From Rebecca billardiae RCC1528 (lineage: Eukaryota > Haptophyta): DNA of 64,000 nt. Made by a program: the position numbers and the translations under genes. Below the pieces are notes generated by a model that saw nothing but the letters and a program-made list of their open reading frames with translations, did no database searches and was not told the origin of the DNA. Below, piece after piece: positions 22,297 to 31,921 of the stretch. The DNA lies in the NCBI GenBank assembly GCA_965240325.2, contig OZ251245.1, forward strand, positions 992,001-1,056,000, in the 5' to 3' direction. The number at the start of each line of letters is the position of its first letter. The stretch's first letter is position 1.

Positions 22297-23189
22297 TGGG
22301 TCGCGCCCCCCGGATGAGCGACGCCCAGCTGCTGCTGAGCAGATGGCTGCCGGTTGACGAGTGTCAAGCGAAACGTGCTTGGGGAGCCGGGTCGGCCCGC
22401 TTACGTCTTCTCGTCGCGGTTACACGACCTTGTAACAGCCCACCCTTTTTTGGAACCGTTTGTCGATTCACGATTGACGATTTGACGCGCGCCCAACGCG
22501 AGCGCTTTATTCCGCCCTTCTTTTTTCATATCGCGTCAACTCCCAGAGCGTGATTCACGATGGCGCCCGCTTCCAGTTCCTTGCTGCGCCGCACAAGTTT
22601 ACATTCACGCGGCTTCTCGCGGCAATTGCGCGCCCGTGTCTCAGGGGAACTCGAGCCCAGCGATCGCCCTGTCTTCTAGCGAACTTACGAATGTATTCAG
22701 ATCGTGCTGCATTGTGTTGCGCCACGACAGATCCAGATGCGCCATAAACACGCAGCGGACGCGGGCGCGGGCCCGCGGCCGCGGGGGCGCGGTCTGCGCG
22801 GAGTCGGACTGCCCGACTGCCCGACGAACTGGCTGAGTTCCCGGGTGCCTACTGCGCGGCTTCGGACGGCCGCGCGACGGTCCGGCTCGGCATGTGCACG
22901 GCACGAATTTGGCCGCAGTGTCGACGGATGGTAGTTCTTGGCCATGCGGCACAGCATGAACACGCGATGCTGATCCGTCCCGCCCGGAGAGCTGCCGTGC
23001 CGAGCACGTCGGACGGCACAGGCCGCCGAAACCCGGCGCGCAATTCCGCTGCTCCAGCGCGTGAGGAGCTGCGGCAAGATGCGCGCCGCGCACACGGGCA
23101 CGGGCGTGACCGCCGTCGCCGTCGCCACCAGCCGGCCGGGCGCGACGCTCGGCTCACGCCGCCACTGCGGCGCCGAGCAGCGGCGACGG
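22297..23189. other. Spacer, no supported gene
   Basis: Upstream of the UBR gene and downstream of the TBC gene, both on the minus strand. GC falls at about 22430-22700, and ORFs of up to 150 residues on either strand show no motifs. It probably holds the UBR promoter and the TBC 3' UTR. Confidence 0.5.
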
Positions 23190-24329
23190 TCATCGCGCCG
23201 GCGGGCGCGGATGCCGGCCGGGCCCGCCGCGCGGCGAGCTGGGCGCTCCGCCGCCGCCGCCGCTGCCGCTCGGGTTGAGCTTCCTGCTCTTGAGCGTGAT
23301 GCTGTGCGCGCTCTCCATCAGCCGGTCCCCCTGCAGCTGCGCCATGCGCATCGGCGCCGTGCGTATGTGCTCCGTGAGCTGCTGCACGTCCTGCATGCGC
23401 AGCAGCTCGTGCTCGGTCGCCTTGAGCACCGCGAGCACGATTCGAAAGAGAATCTTCGAGCCCTTCGGGTGCGGCTCGCCGAGGAAGACGTCGAGCACGC
23501 GCAGCGTCGACTCGAAGGGGAAGTCCTTGGTGAAGAGGGTGAGGAACCACGGCATGGCGTACAGGTCGACCGTCACGCCCTCGGCCTCCAGGTGCCGGTG
23601 AAGCTTCGGGTGCCGCGCGCGCACGAGTGCGTCCAGCTTGTCGCGCCCGTACTCCTGCCACCCCGCCATCGAGTCCGCCCAGATGCGGCTGTACCCGCGC
23701 TCGGACACGATGCTCGCCATCACGAAGAAGGCCTCCTCCTCTGCGCGCGTCGGCGGTGCGGGGCGCCGGCGCGGGCGGAGGGCGAGTGGCGGTCAGGCGC
23801 GAATCTGGGCCGTCGCGCGGGCGAGTGCGCGCGCCGCGCGCGCGCTCGCACCAGTCATGTACGTGAGGAGGGTGGCGGCGACGTAGGCCTCGGCCTGGTT
23901 GTAGCCCATCTGCGGCTCGTGGAGCGAGAGCGCGTGGCACACGTTGAACAGCTGCTGCTGCCCGTCCGCGCCCTGCTTGAACTGCACGTGCATCGGCATG
24001 GTGCGGTGCAGGTCCTTGCGGATCTGCGAGTCCATCGGCGATGGCCGGCGCAGCAGCGCGCGGTACGCGCCCGGCCGCGCGAGCCGCGCCTCGAGCGCGC
24101 CGGACATGGACTGCCAGACGTGCCCACGCACCCCGTCCGGGATGCCATCGCGCACGCGCCGCTTCAGCTTCTTGTGCTTGTCGCCGCGCGCGTACGTCGA
24201 CCAATCGCCCATCATCTTCTGCCATTGGAACAGCCGCGCGTTCTCGGCCTGGGCGCGCTCCACGAGCTCCTTGTCGGAGGGCACGCCGCGTTTCCCAGCC
24301 GGCAGCTCGAAGCCGTACCGGTCGAGCAT
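23190..24329 (-). CDS. TBC-domain Rab GTPase-activating protein
   Basis: Two exons on the minus strand, 24329-23852 and 23740-23190, joined in phase 1 across a 111-bp intron, giving 342 residues. The ATG at 24329 gives MLDRYGFELP; many TBC proteins begin with a D-x-Y-G-F segment just before the domain, so this start is preferred over 24449. The domain opens with GIPDGVRGHVWQSMSGA. The arginine finger is in IRKDLHRTMP (Arg109), and the glutamine finger in MGYNQAEAYV (Tyr143-Gln145), where the usual Y-x-Q-G is Y-N-Q-A. Later TBC blocks are present (EEAFFVMASIV across the splice, then YAMPWFLTLFTKDFPFE). Both catalytic residues are intact, so Rab-GAP activity in membrane traffic is expected; the target Rab cannot be told. 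The C-terminus is a short Gly/Pro/Arg tail. Head-to-head with the sirtuin gene, 191 bp apart. Confidence 0.92.
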
Positions 24330-24520
24330 GGCGGCCGCGCGCAGCGAGCCCGCTGGCCGCGTGCCGGCCACAACGGCCAGCGCCGACACGGCCAGCTTGT
24401 GTGGCGGAGGGCTGGCGAGCGGCAGCCGCGGGGCACCACTTTTTGCCAAGACTAACCGAATGATGACGGCTGCCGGCCTGCCGGGCGGCTTGTCACTGCC
24501 GGCAGCGCATATGAATCACG

Positions 24521-25483
24521 ATGGCGCCGAAGGTGGCCGAGATCGAGAACAGCCTCGCCGGCGTCGCGCGCTTCATCCGCTCCGACGCGTGCCGCAACGT
24601 CGCGCTCCTCACCGGCGCGGGCGTCTCGGTGGCGGCGGGCATTCCCGACTTCCGCTCGCCGACCGGCATGTACGCGACGCTCCCGATCGACAAGCTGACC
24701 GCGAGCGAGCGGGAGAAGGCGCTGGTCCGCGCAGAGCCCACGCACGTCGTGGAGAAGTCGATGTTCCTGGCCAACCCCTTCCTCTACCTCGAGGTGCGCC
24801 GGCCGTTCATCCTGGGCACGCGCGAGCGGCGGTGGAAGGCGACGAGCGCGCACCGCTTCGCCGAGCTGCTGCACCGCCACGGCAAGCTGCGCCGCGTGTT
24901 CACGCAGAACATCGACGGGCTCGACTTCCAGACAGCCGTGCCCGACGAGCGCATCGTGCCCGTCCACGGCTCGATCGGCGCGGTCGCGTGCGAGGCGTGC
25001 GGCCGGCCCGAGCCGCTCGGCGCGTTCTGCGACAGCGTGCGCGCTCACATCAAGGACGTGTACGGCGTTGACGCGTCCGCGCCGACGGAGTCGTCGGCGA
25101 TCAGGTGCCCTGGATGCGGCAAGGCGGCGCTCAAGCCAACGACCGTCCTCTTCGGCGCGAGCCTGCCCGAGCGCTTCTTCACCACTGCGCAGCAGGACCT
25201 GCCGGCTCTCGATCTGCTGATCGTCGCAGGCACCTCGCTCGTCGTCGCGCCCGCCAACAGCGTCGCGGCGGCGTGCGAGTGCCCGCGCGTGATCGTCAAC
25301 GACGAGCCGGTGGGCGCGGAGCTCGGCGTGGAGTGCGACGAGCGCGCCCCGCCGACGGCCTCACGCCGCGACGTCTTCCTGCGCGGCGCGTGCGAGGACA
25401 CCTTCCGCGCGCTGGTGGCTGAGCTCGGCTGGGCCGAGGAGCTGCGCGAGCTCGAGCGCGCGCAGGGCACCGTGGACGGCTGA
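24521..25483 (+). CDS. Sirtuin, NAD-dependent protein deacylase
   Basis: A single-exon sirtuin of 320 residues. It has GAGVSVAAGIPDFRS (residues 32-46, NAD binding), TQNIDGLD (129-135), the catalytic His in PVHGS (His149), two zinc pairs CEAC (157-160) and CPGC (196-199), then GTSLVVAPAN for the ribose-binding loop. The order and spacing match class I SIRT2-type enzymes, with about 35 residues between the zinc pairs. The reaction is NAD-dependent removal of acetyl or other acyl groups from lysine, giving nicotinamide and O-acyl-ADP-ribose. No plastid or mitochondrial leader is obvious, so a cytosolic or nuclear location is likely. ATG 24521 is the first in frame and sits 191 bp from the divergent TBC gene. 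Confidence 0.95.
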   Translation: MAPKVAEIENSLAGVARFIRSDACRNVALLTGAGVSVAAGIPDFRSPTGMYATLPIDKLTASEREKALVRAEPTHVVEKSMFLANPFLYLEVRRPFILGTRERRWKATSAHRFAELLHRHGKLRRVFTQNIDGLDFQTAVPDERIVPVHGSIGAVACEACGRPEPLGAFCDSVRAHIKDVYGVDASAPTESSAIRCPGCGKAALKPTTVLFGASLPERFFTTAQQDLPALDLLIVAGTSLVVAPANSVAAACECPRVIVNDEPVGAELGVECDERAPPTASRRDVFLRGACEDTFRALVAELGWAEELRELERAQGTVDG

Positions 25484-25624
25484 CGGCTGACGGTTGAGTG
25501 CTTGGTGCGGCGTGTTTGCCGTGGGCGCCGACTTGGGGACGATAACGTGGGGCGTACGTGGGCGCGTGTGTCATCAGTCACAGTGGACGAGGCAGCAGCG
25601 CTGGCTTTGCCATGCCCGCCATCA

Positions 25625-25745
25625 GGGTGAGGCAATTAGCAATATATATGATCGATCGATATTAATATTAAAATATTAATATTAAGGTATTATTAATTAA
25701 TACTGTAGTCTTATAGTTAAATTAAATATATTATTCATGACCTCG
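25625..25745. other. AT-rich island between convergent genes
   Basis: About 120 bp of nearly pure A/T with self-complementary TTAATATTAA-type blocks, between the sirtuin stop (+) and the SGNH gene stop (-). The contrast with the flanking GC-rich coding DNA is extreme. No gene. Confidence 0.8.
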
Positions 25746-25756
25746 AGACGCATATA

Positions 25757-28700
25757 TCATTCTGACGACTGACGATGCTCGCCAGGTCGCTGCACGGCGA
25801 GCGCGATCAGCTTCACCTTGGTGCACGGCGTGTCGGGGCAGGCGGGCTCGCCGGCACCGGGCGGCGAGGCATTTGTGAGCACGAGCTCGCAATGACGAGA
25901 CTGGCTCACACCCGGCATCACGGAGTGGTTCATCACCGCGAACTTGTGGTGCGGCGCGAGCGTGAGCAGCCGGAAGGGCGCGCACGTGCACCCGGAGGCG
26001 CACGCGAGCTCTGCCGCGCCTGCGTACTCGTACGACTGCAGGTACGTAATGAGCACGCGCGCGGAGCGCGACTCTCCGCGCTCGCCGTCGAGCGTGGTGT
26101 CCAGCTGGAGGCGCACGCTGTCGCCGGCGTGCACACTCGTGAGCCCAGGCTTCTTCTTGCCTGCAGTCTTGCCGCTGGGCACCCACGCCGCACGAGCCTT
26201 GTCGAACACGAGCTCATCGGCAGGCATGTGCCAGCCTGGTCCGCGGGTACCGCCGCCAGAGCTGGGCGCGGCGTTCGCGCCCCCTGGCACAAGCACTTTC
26301 CACCACTTGCCGCCGGCGAGGCCGTAGCAGCGCATGGTCGTGTCCGACACCGCGGAGTGCGGTTTGTAGAGCGGCGGCGGCATCGCCGAGTCGGCACTGT
26401 CTTGCGCCAGGCGGCGCGCAAGGTGGCGCTCCGCTGCCTCACCCACATCATCAAGATGGCGGCGGCGGGGCGCGCGCGCGCTGACACCAGCGCTGGCTGT
26501 CGTGCGAGCTCGCGGCAGTGGCCGCGCGCCAACAGCGCCCACCCTGCTGTCGGCGCGCTTGCACGCGGGGTGGCCGCCATTGACCGTCGCCGGCCCCAGC
26601 CCAGCGCTCCACACGTGGCGCGCATCCCAGCTGGCGTTGTCGTGGCCACCGCCTCCAGCCGTATCGGCCGAGGTGCGCAGCATGCGTGGGTCAAGAGCGT
26701 GCGCGAGGACGTCACCGATGATGGTAGTGTACAGCACGCCGTGCTTGCCGTCCTGGCGAGGATGCATGCCGTCTGTGGTCAGCCACACCGCGTCCAGCAC
26801 AGCCTCGGCGGGGCCGGACGTGCGCGGCGCGGCGCCGGGCTTGCAGCTGGCCCAACGCGACGCGCGCGTGCGGGCAGCCACCCAGCCGCCGCACGCGCGC
26901 GACGCGTTGGGCGCGAGGAGGGGCTGCAGTGCGGAGTGGACCGAGCACGCGCCCTGCCCGTACCGCCGCGCGATCTCGTCGAGCTGCACGTCGCGCGTCT
27001 CCGGGACATGGCGCTTGCCGAGGCCCGTGCGGAACTGCTCGCGGGCAAACAGCTGTCGCTGGCACAGCGAGTGCCCAAGCCCGCGGTCGCACCACGACGG
27101 GAGGTTGAGAAGCAGCGTCGGGATGCGCACGCGCGTGAGCGATCGCACGACCGACTCGAGGTTGCCCAACTCCTGCGGCGAGCCGGTCGTAAGCGCGAAC
27201 TCCAACACCACTAAGTCGGGTAGCGCGCCGCCCGAGAAGGCGCCGCGACTGAAGAGCCAGTCGGCCGGGCACGCGGCCGGCGTCACGGCAGCCATCCCGC
27301 CGTACGCGCGCGTGAACGCCTCGATGCGCGCGAGTGGGTACGCCGCGCGCGCGTGCGCAAGGAATCGCGCGAGGTAGTCCCGTCCCGGGTATCGGCCGCG
27401 CCGCGCGAGGCGCGCGGCGACGTCCGCGACGGGTTCGCCCGCGGGCAACTCACACCGGCGCGCGCACGCGGAGGCAAACATCGCCGAGACGGACGCGCCA
27501 ATCACGAGCACGTTGAGGGTGGCGCGAGAGCCGTTGCGCAGCTCCGCGGCGAGCTGCTCGAGCAGAGGCGCTGCACCCGCGGCGCCCGCCGGCGCCGAGC
27601 GCGCGAGCAGCGCCCTGGGCAGACTCGATTCACCGGGCGGCGGCGGCTGCGTGAGCGAGCGCACGTCCTCGTCCTCGCAGCCGTGCGCGCACCGCTCGGA
27701 TGCTAGCAGCTCGTAGTCGAGCGGGATGTCGGCGTACTTGTCGCGCAGCGAATCACTCGAGCCCACGCCCAGGCAGCTCAGGCCGCCCTTCCCAGTGCTG
27801 CCGAAGCGGACCTGCCACACAGGGGTCAGCTGCACGCTGCCGGCCGCGTCTGCCACGGGCAGGTGCGCCCCCTTGCCCCGCGCGCGCAGCGCGCGCACGT
27901 CGCGCGCGCTCAGCGCGCAAAGCCGCAGGAGCCGCGCGGCGCGGCACGGCGCCCACGTGGCATCGAGCTGTGGCGCGCTCGTCGGCGCGCGCGGGCGGTG
28001 CGGCCGCGGGCGCTCGAGCTGGCTCAGCAGCCACGGTGCGAGCGCTGCCACCGCGACGCCCGTCGACGCCGCCGTCGAGGCCGACGCCGACGCCTCTTGC
28101 GGTGGGCGCGCCTGCATCGCCGCAAACGGCGCCCCCACGCTCACCAGCACGCGAGCGCGCACGTCGATTGTCACGCCCGCGCCGTCGCCACCGAGCGCGC
28201 GGCTGTCGGCACGGGCTGGCGCGATGGCGCGCACGAGCCGACCGCTCGCGCCATCGGCCCACAGCGCCAGGAGCAGCGTGCCCGGCTCGGGCGCCCGCGG
28301 ATCGAGGCGGAGGCGGAGCGCTTTGGCCAGCGGCGCAAGCCACGGCCGCGTGGGCTCTATCGAGACGACGACTGCGCCGCCGTCCGGGTGCGGATGCACT
28401 GCGCCGATCGCGACGCGCGCGCGCACGCACCCGAACGCGCTGCCGCCTGTCGGGGCGCCCTGCAGCAAGGCGTGGGCGATGGAGGCACCGCCCGCCGCGT
28501 CGTCAAAGCAGCGCGCGGGGAAGAGCAGCTGGCTCGGCATCAGCAGCACGCCGGAACACGCAAGCCCGCCGGCGCCCACCACCGTCGCGACGGGCTGCAG
28601 GCCGAGCAGCTCGTCAATCAGCCCTGCCCACGCCGGGTCGTCCGCGACCGATGGAAGCGCAGCGGCAACGACCGGCTCGCACGCGCTGCTCACGTTCGGT

Positions 28701-28762
28701 GCCGCCCCCACCCGCGCAAGCCATAACGCCGCGAACACGACCGGCCTAGGGAGAACGAGCAT
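25757..28762 (-). CDS. Secreted SGNH/GDSL-like protein with degenerate trypsin-like N-terminal domain
   Basis: A single open frame of 1,001 residues starting with a signal peptide (MLVLPRPVVFAALWLARVGA). Residues about 58-90 look like a chymotrypsin-fold start: ACSGVLLMPSQLLFPARCFD has two cysteines 16 apart, as around His57 of trypsin, but His is Arg, and no GDSGG is seen. The middle (about 415-700) has SGNH-hydrolase features: VLVIGASVSAMF (block I nucleophile Ser), VVLEFALTTG, and a D-x-x-H in TTDGMHPRQDGKHG. The C-terminal part (about 800-990) resembles the Cys-containing tails of algal SGNH proteins (LITYLQSYEYAGAAELAC, SGCTCAPF). It probably works in the secretory path or cell wall as an esterase-like or acyltransferase-like enzyme; the substrate is unknown. 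An in-frame intron in the Arg-rich stretch near 26400-26560 cannot be ruled out. Confidence 0.65.
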   Translation of the reverse strand: MLVLPRPVVFAALWLARVGAAPNVSSACEPVVAAALPSVADDPAWAGLIDELLGLQPVATVVGAGGLACSGVLLMPSQLLFPARCFDDAAGGASIAHALLQGAPTGGSAFGCVRARVAIGAVHPHPDGGAVVVSIEPTRPWLAPLAKALRLRLDPRAPEPGTLLLALWADGASGRLVRAIAPARADSRALGGDGAGVTIDVRARVLVSVGAPFAAMQARPPQEASASASTAASTGVAVAALAPWLLSQLERPRPHRPRAPTSAPQLDATWAPCRAARLLRLCALSARDVRALRARGKGAHLPVADAAGSVQLTPVWQVRFGSTGKGGLSCLGVGSSDSLRDKYADIPLDYELLASERCAHGCEDEDVRSLTQPPPPGESSLPRALLARSAPAGAAGAAPLLEQLAAELRNGSRATLNVLVIGASVSAMFASACARRCELPAGEPVADVAARLARRGRYPGRDYLARFLAHARAAYPLARIEAFTRAYGGMAAVTPAACPADWLFSRGAFSGGALPDLVVLEFALTTGSPQELGNLESVVRSLTRVRIPTLLLNLPSWCDRGLGHSLCQRQLFAREQFRTGLGKRHVPETRDVQLDEIARRYGQGACSVHSALQPLLAPNASRACGGWVAARTRASRWASCKPGAAPRTSGPAEAVLDAVWLTTDGMHPRQDGKHGVLYTTIIGDVLAHALDPRMLRTSADTAGGGGHDNASWDARHVWSAGLGPATVNGGHPACKRADSRVGAVGARPLPRARTTASAGVSARAPRRRHLDDVGEAAERHLARRLAQDSADSAMPPPLYKPHSAVSDTTMRCYGLAGGKWWKVLVPGGANAAPSSGGGTRGPGWHMPADELVFDKARAAWVPSGKTAGKKKPGLTSVHAGDSVRLQLDTTLDGERGESRSARVLITYLQSYEYAGAAELACASGCTCAPFRLLTLAPHHKFAVMNHSVMPGVSQSRHCELVLTNASPPGAGEPACPDTPCTKVKLIALAVQRPGEHRQSSE

Positions 28763-29230
28763 CGCCCTTATGACCTTGCGTCGTCGTCCCTTTGAAGCAA
28801 CTCAAGCAACCTGCGGTAAGGGGATAAAGTGATAAACTTCGCAGCCAGCCGCGGCGGGAAAAAAAATGTGCGCGCCCGGCGCCGCGGCCCCGAGCCTCGG
28901 CGGGACGCCGCAAAAGCGCGTGCGGGTTCGCCGCACCAAACTCCCAACTGCTGCAATAATTCGTGCTTGCCCAAAACTCCGAAAACTCGAATCAGGCCGA
29001 CGTCACATCGGCGAAGCGGCACGTAACATCAGGCTCACATCAGACGAGATCGCGTCAGATCGGTGTGCGGATTGGACAGCTGTTGGCCTGCCTGCACACG
29101 CTCGTGAGTCGTGAGTGTGCGTCGCGCACGACAAAAGAGGGCTGCTCGGGTGGGCCAACGCCGAGCTACGCGCCACCCATCTGTCGGGAAGGGGCCGAGA
29201 TGCGGGTCTAGCAGTGCCGGCTCGAGACGC
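28763..29230. promoter_or_regulatory. Divergent intergenic region, promoters inferred
   Basis: Separates the starts of the SGNH gene (-) and the FABP-like gene (+). No TATA box or other recognisable element was found; calling it a promoter rests only on the head-to-head arrangement. Confidence 0.35.
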
Positions 29231-30178
29231 ATGCCGCTCTTCGCAGGCCAGCAGCACGCGCTGGCGTGCGTGGCCATCACCTTCTGCTCGCTCCCAAAGG
29301 CCGCCACCTTTGAGCACCGCCTCGCGCACCTGCGCGCGCGCCAGCACGCCGTCGTGCGCACGCCGCTCGCCCGGCGCCTCGCACTGCGAGCGAGCTCGTT
29401 GGCCGTGGACGGCGGCGGCGGCGGCGGCGGCATCGATGACGGGCGAGGCGCGGGGGGCGGCGGGTCTCGCGGCGATGGCAACGACGGCGCGCGCGGCGAC
29501 GACGGCGGCGACTCCTTCTTCTCGCCGATCGAGTGGATCCTCACAGACCCGCGGCGGCGAGCGGCCGCCGTCGCCGCGAGCTGGGGCTACGCCGTCGCGA
29601 CGTCTGTCGAGCTCGTGCAGCACGAGGCGCGGCGCGAGGCGGGGGCGCCAGGGGTCGCGGGCGGTGGCGGCGCGGCCGCCGCCTCGGCCTCCTTCTCCGG
29701 CGAGTGGGAGCTCTCTGCCTCCGAGAACTTCGACCGCTACCTCGAGTCAGTTGGCGTGTCGGCGCTGCACCGCCGGTACGCGGTGGGCGCCAAGGTGAGC
29801 CAGATGATCGAGGAGGTGTCGGCGGGCGGGCGCACGGCGCTCAAGGTGTGCGTGCGGAACCAACTGGGCACGCGGTGCGAGGAGATCATGGTCGGCGGCC
29901 CGCCCGTCACCTCCACCGACGTGCGCGGCGAGGAGGTCGTCAAGAAGTGCTGCTGGGAGTCGAGCGGCGGCGCGCGCGTGTGCGCGACCGAGACCAAGCA
30001 CGCCACCAAGGGGCTGATGCGCGAGCGGCGGTACATCCGGCCGGACGGGACGATGGTGATGGAGCTCACCTCGCCGAGCGGGGTGACCGCGCTGCGCATC
30101 TTCCGCCGCGTCGCCGACGCGCCCGTTTCGAACGCCTCTTCCAGCAGCAGCGGCAGCAGCGGCGACAAGAAGGCCTGA
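29231..30178 (+). CDS. FABP/lipocalin-like protein with N-terminal targeting leader
   Basis: ATG 29231 is chosen over the upstream in-frame ATG 29111, because it starts a hydrophobic leader (MPLFAGQQHALACVAITFCS) followed by an Arg-rich stretch lacking acids. That shape could be a bipartite plastid leader or a simple targeting peptide (315 residues in all). After a Gly/Asp-rich spacer and a possible membrane-near segment (IEWILTDPRRR), residues about 155-290 resemble the cytosolic fatty-acid-binding-protein barrel: FSGEWELSASENFDRYLESV, then GVSALHRRYAVG and repeated beta strands, ending GVTALRIFRRV. FABPs usually open F-x-G-x-W-x-L-x-x-S-E-N-F-D-x-Y-L, a close match. It probably binds a fatty acid or other hydrophobic ligand. 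Low confidence on organelle. Confidence 0.65.
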   Translation: MPLFAGQQHALACVAITFCSLPKAATFEHRLAHLRARQHAVVRTPLARRLALRASSLAVDGGGGGGGIDDGRGAGGGGSRGDGNDGARGDDGGDSFFSPIEWILTDPRRRAAAVAASWGYAVATSVELVQHEARREAGAPGVAGGGGAAAASASFSGEWELSASENFDRYLESVGVSALHRRYAVGAKVSQMIEEVSAGGRTALKVCVRNQLGTRCEEIMVGGPPVTSTDVRGEEVVKKCCWESSGGARVCATETKHATKGLMRERRYIRPDGTMVMELTSPSGVTALRIFRRVADAPVSNASSSSSGSSGDKKA

Positions 30179-30797
30179 CACTGCCCTAACCCGTAACCGC
30201 TAACGGATGCGGAACGTGTCCGCGATGGATGTATTACTTCGGAGGACCCGCGTCTTGCCGGCGCAGGCACTCTGACGACCAGTCGGTCGGCCATCGCGCG
30301 CGTATATTTTATTTATTGCCGCAGCCTTGTTTATTGTTACTGTCCGTGATCACACGACCTTCAGTGCCCCTAATTGTCTTATTTAATTGACCTCGGGCGA
30401 CTCAGTTACCATCGTCGTCCTGCGCGCGGCGTCAGGTGAGCCGGACCCGGAGTCGCCACGGGCCCACGGCGGCGCCGAGTGGTGGCCTTGACGGGCCGTT
30501 GAGTACTATGACTCTTGAGCCCGGACTCTGACAGTGACACTAGCACTGCTGCTCGGACCGCGCGCGACCGTCACTCACTAGTCACTGACACTACTACTGC
30601 CGTCTAACTCTACTCCGAGACAGCGGGCGGAGACTCTCACTCTCAGTCTCAGCTTGAGACGGTCGTGAGTCGTCGTGTCTGCCTCCGGACCCGCGGTCAC
30701 GCAGACTGTCGGACGTGACTAGTAGTAGTAGTAGTAGTGTCGGACTCGCGGGCGTCCGTGCCTCTGCGATCATTAGATTATTCAGATTTCAGTAGTG

Positions 30798-30869
<72 letters not shown>
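30798..30869. repeat. (TA)n microsatellite
   Basis: About 72 bp of TA dinucleotides with a short GTATGTATGT interruption. Confidence 0.95.
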
Positions 30870-30870
<1 letters not shown>

Positions 30871-31556
30871 CTGTGACGTGCTGTTTATATGTGGCGTTAT
30901 AACGGAGTTATAACCGAGTGTGTCGGGAGGCTGGAAAGGCAACGCGCAGCTGGTGGACAAGGGCCGCCATCGTCTTCTAGGTCCTGCAGGTAGTTGCAGT
31001 CGATTTCCGGAGCTCATCGGCCACGGAGCTATCCTTTATCATCATCATGGCGGGCGCTGGTCCTTTCATATCGGCCAACCACACTGGCTCCTCTGTAAGT
31101 ACCCGCTCCTCTCCACTATCCGGCGCTCGAGATCATATACAAGGTCATCTTAAGTCGGCGTGGCAACTTACCAAAGTTCATATCAAGCAGCCCACCTAGC
31201 AGAGCTCGCTCGATCATCGGTTACACGACCTTTCGGGCCGAGCTGCTCATCTCTCGGCAGCCCCTGCTTCGGCCTGCGCATCTGCAAAGCCCGAGGTCCC
31301 GCCATCTCCTCTGCGTTCTTTGCTTGTGCTCGTTGCGAAACCCGCCATCCGCCCCTGCAGCCTCCGTTGTGGTTGACAACCTGCTTGTCGTCAGGCCTGT
31401 GAGTGCTGCGCCTGCCTGAGCCAGGGACCTTGCTGCCACACGCGGCGCAGTCTGCGCGCAGCTTTGGCACCGTCGGCTCAGTCGCTCTTCCCGTTCAGCC
31501 AGGGACAAATCCCCAACATCCATACTCAATGGCGTCGCGTCGCTCTTCATGCAGGA

Positions 31557-31569
31557 GGACACACACACA

Positions 31570-31603
<34 letters not shown>
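31557..31603. repeat. (CA)n/(TA)n microsatellite
   Basis: A short CA run passing into TA dinucleotides with one CA interruption. Confidence 0.9.
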
Positions 31604-31921
31604 ATATGATGACATCCCGGCCCTATCTCGGAGTATCTGATCCGCGGGAGTCTGACGTCACTGCCACGTCACCGTCTCACGCTGGCGCCGGATCTAACCG
31701 ACGCTGCTAACGCCGCCGCCGCGATCGGGCTGGCTGAGAGTGAGAGTCGGAGTCGAGCGGGGCCCGACCGCCCCGAGGCTGTGCAGCCTCACCGGTGTGC
31801 AGGCTGCGCGCTCTGAGACTGACTTCCGCCGGCCGACGAGCGCCGAGGCCGAGGGCGATGGCCGCACTCGGCGGCGCGGCGCCCTGCTCCTACCGGTGCC
31901 TCACGCGACGCGGCGCATGGC

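Larger units (their letters stand above)
30179..31921. other. Long gene-poor spacer with microsatellites
   Basis: Lies between the ends of the FABP-like gene (+) and ZC3H15 (-). It has lower GC than the coding regions, many CACT/GTAG-type short repeats (TAGTAGTAGTAG at about 30720), and two TA-rich microsatellites (separate entries). Small ORFs (up to 95 residues) show nothing recognisable. Nothing that I can call a gene. Confidence 0.55.

Noticed and set aside
22641-23128. Minus-strand ORFs of 143-150 residues downstream of the TBC gene
   Set aside because: No conserved motif, and the two frames overlap without clear exon structure. A 3' UTR or an unrecognised exon is possible but not supportable.
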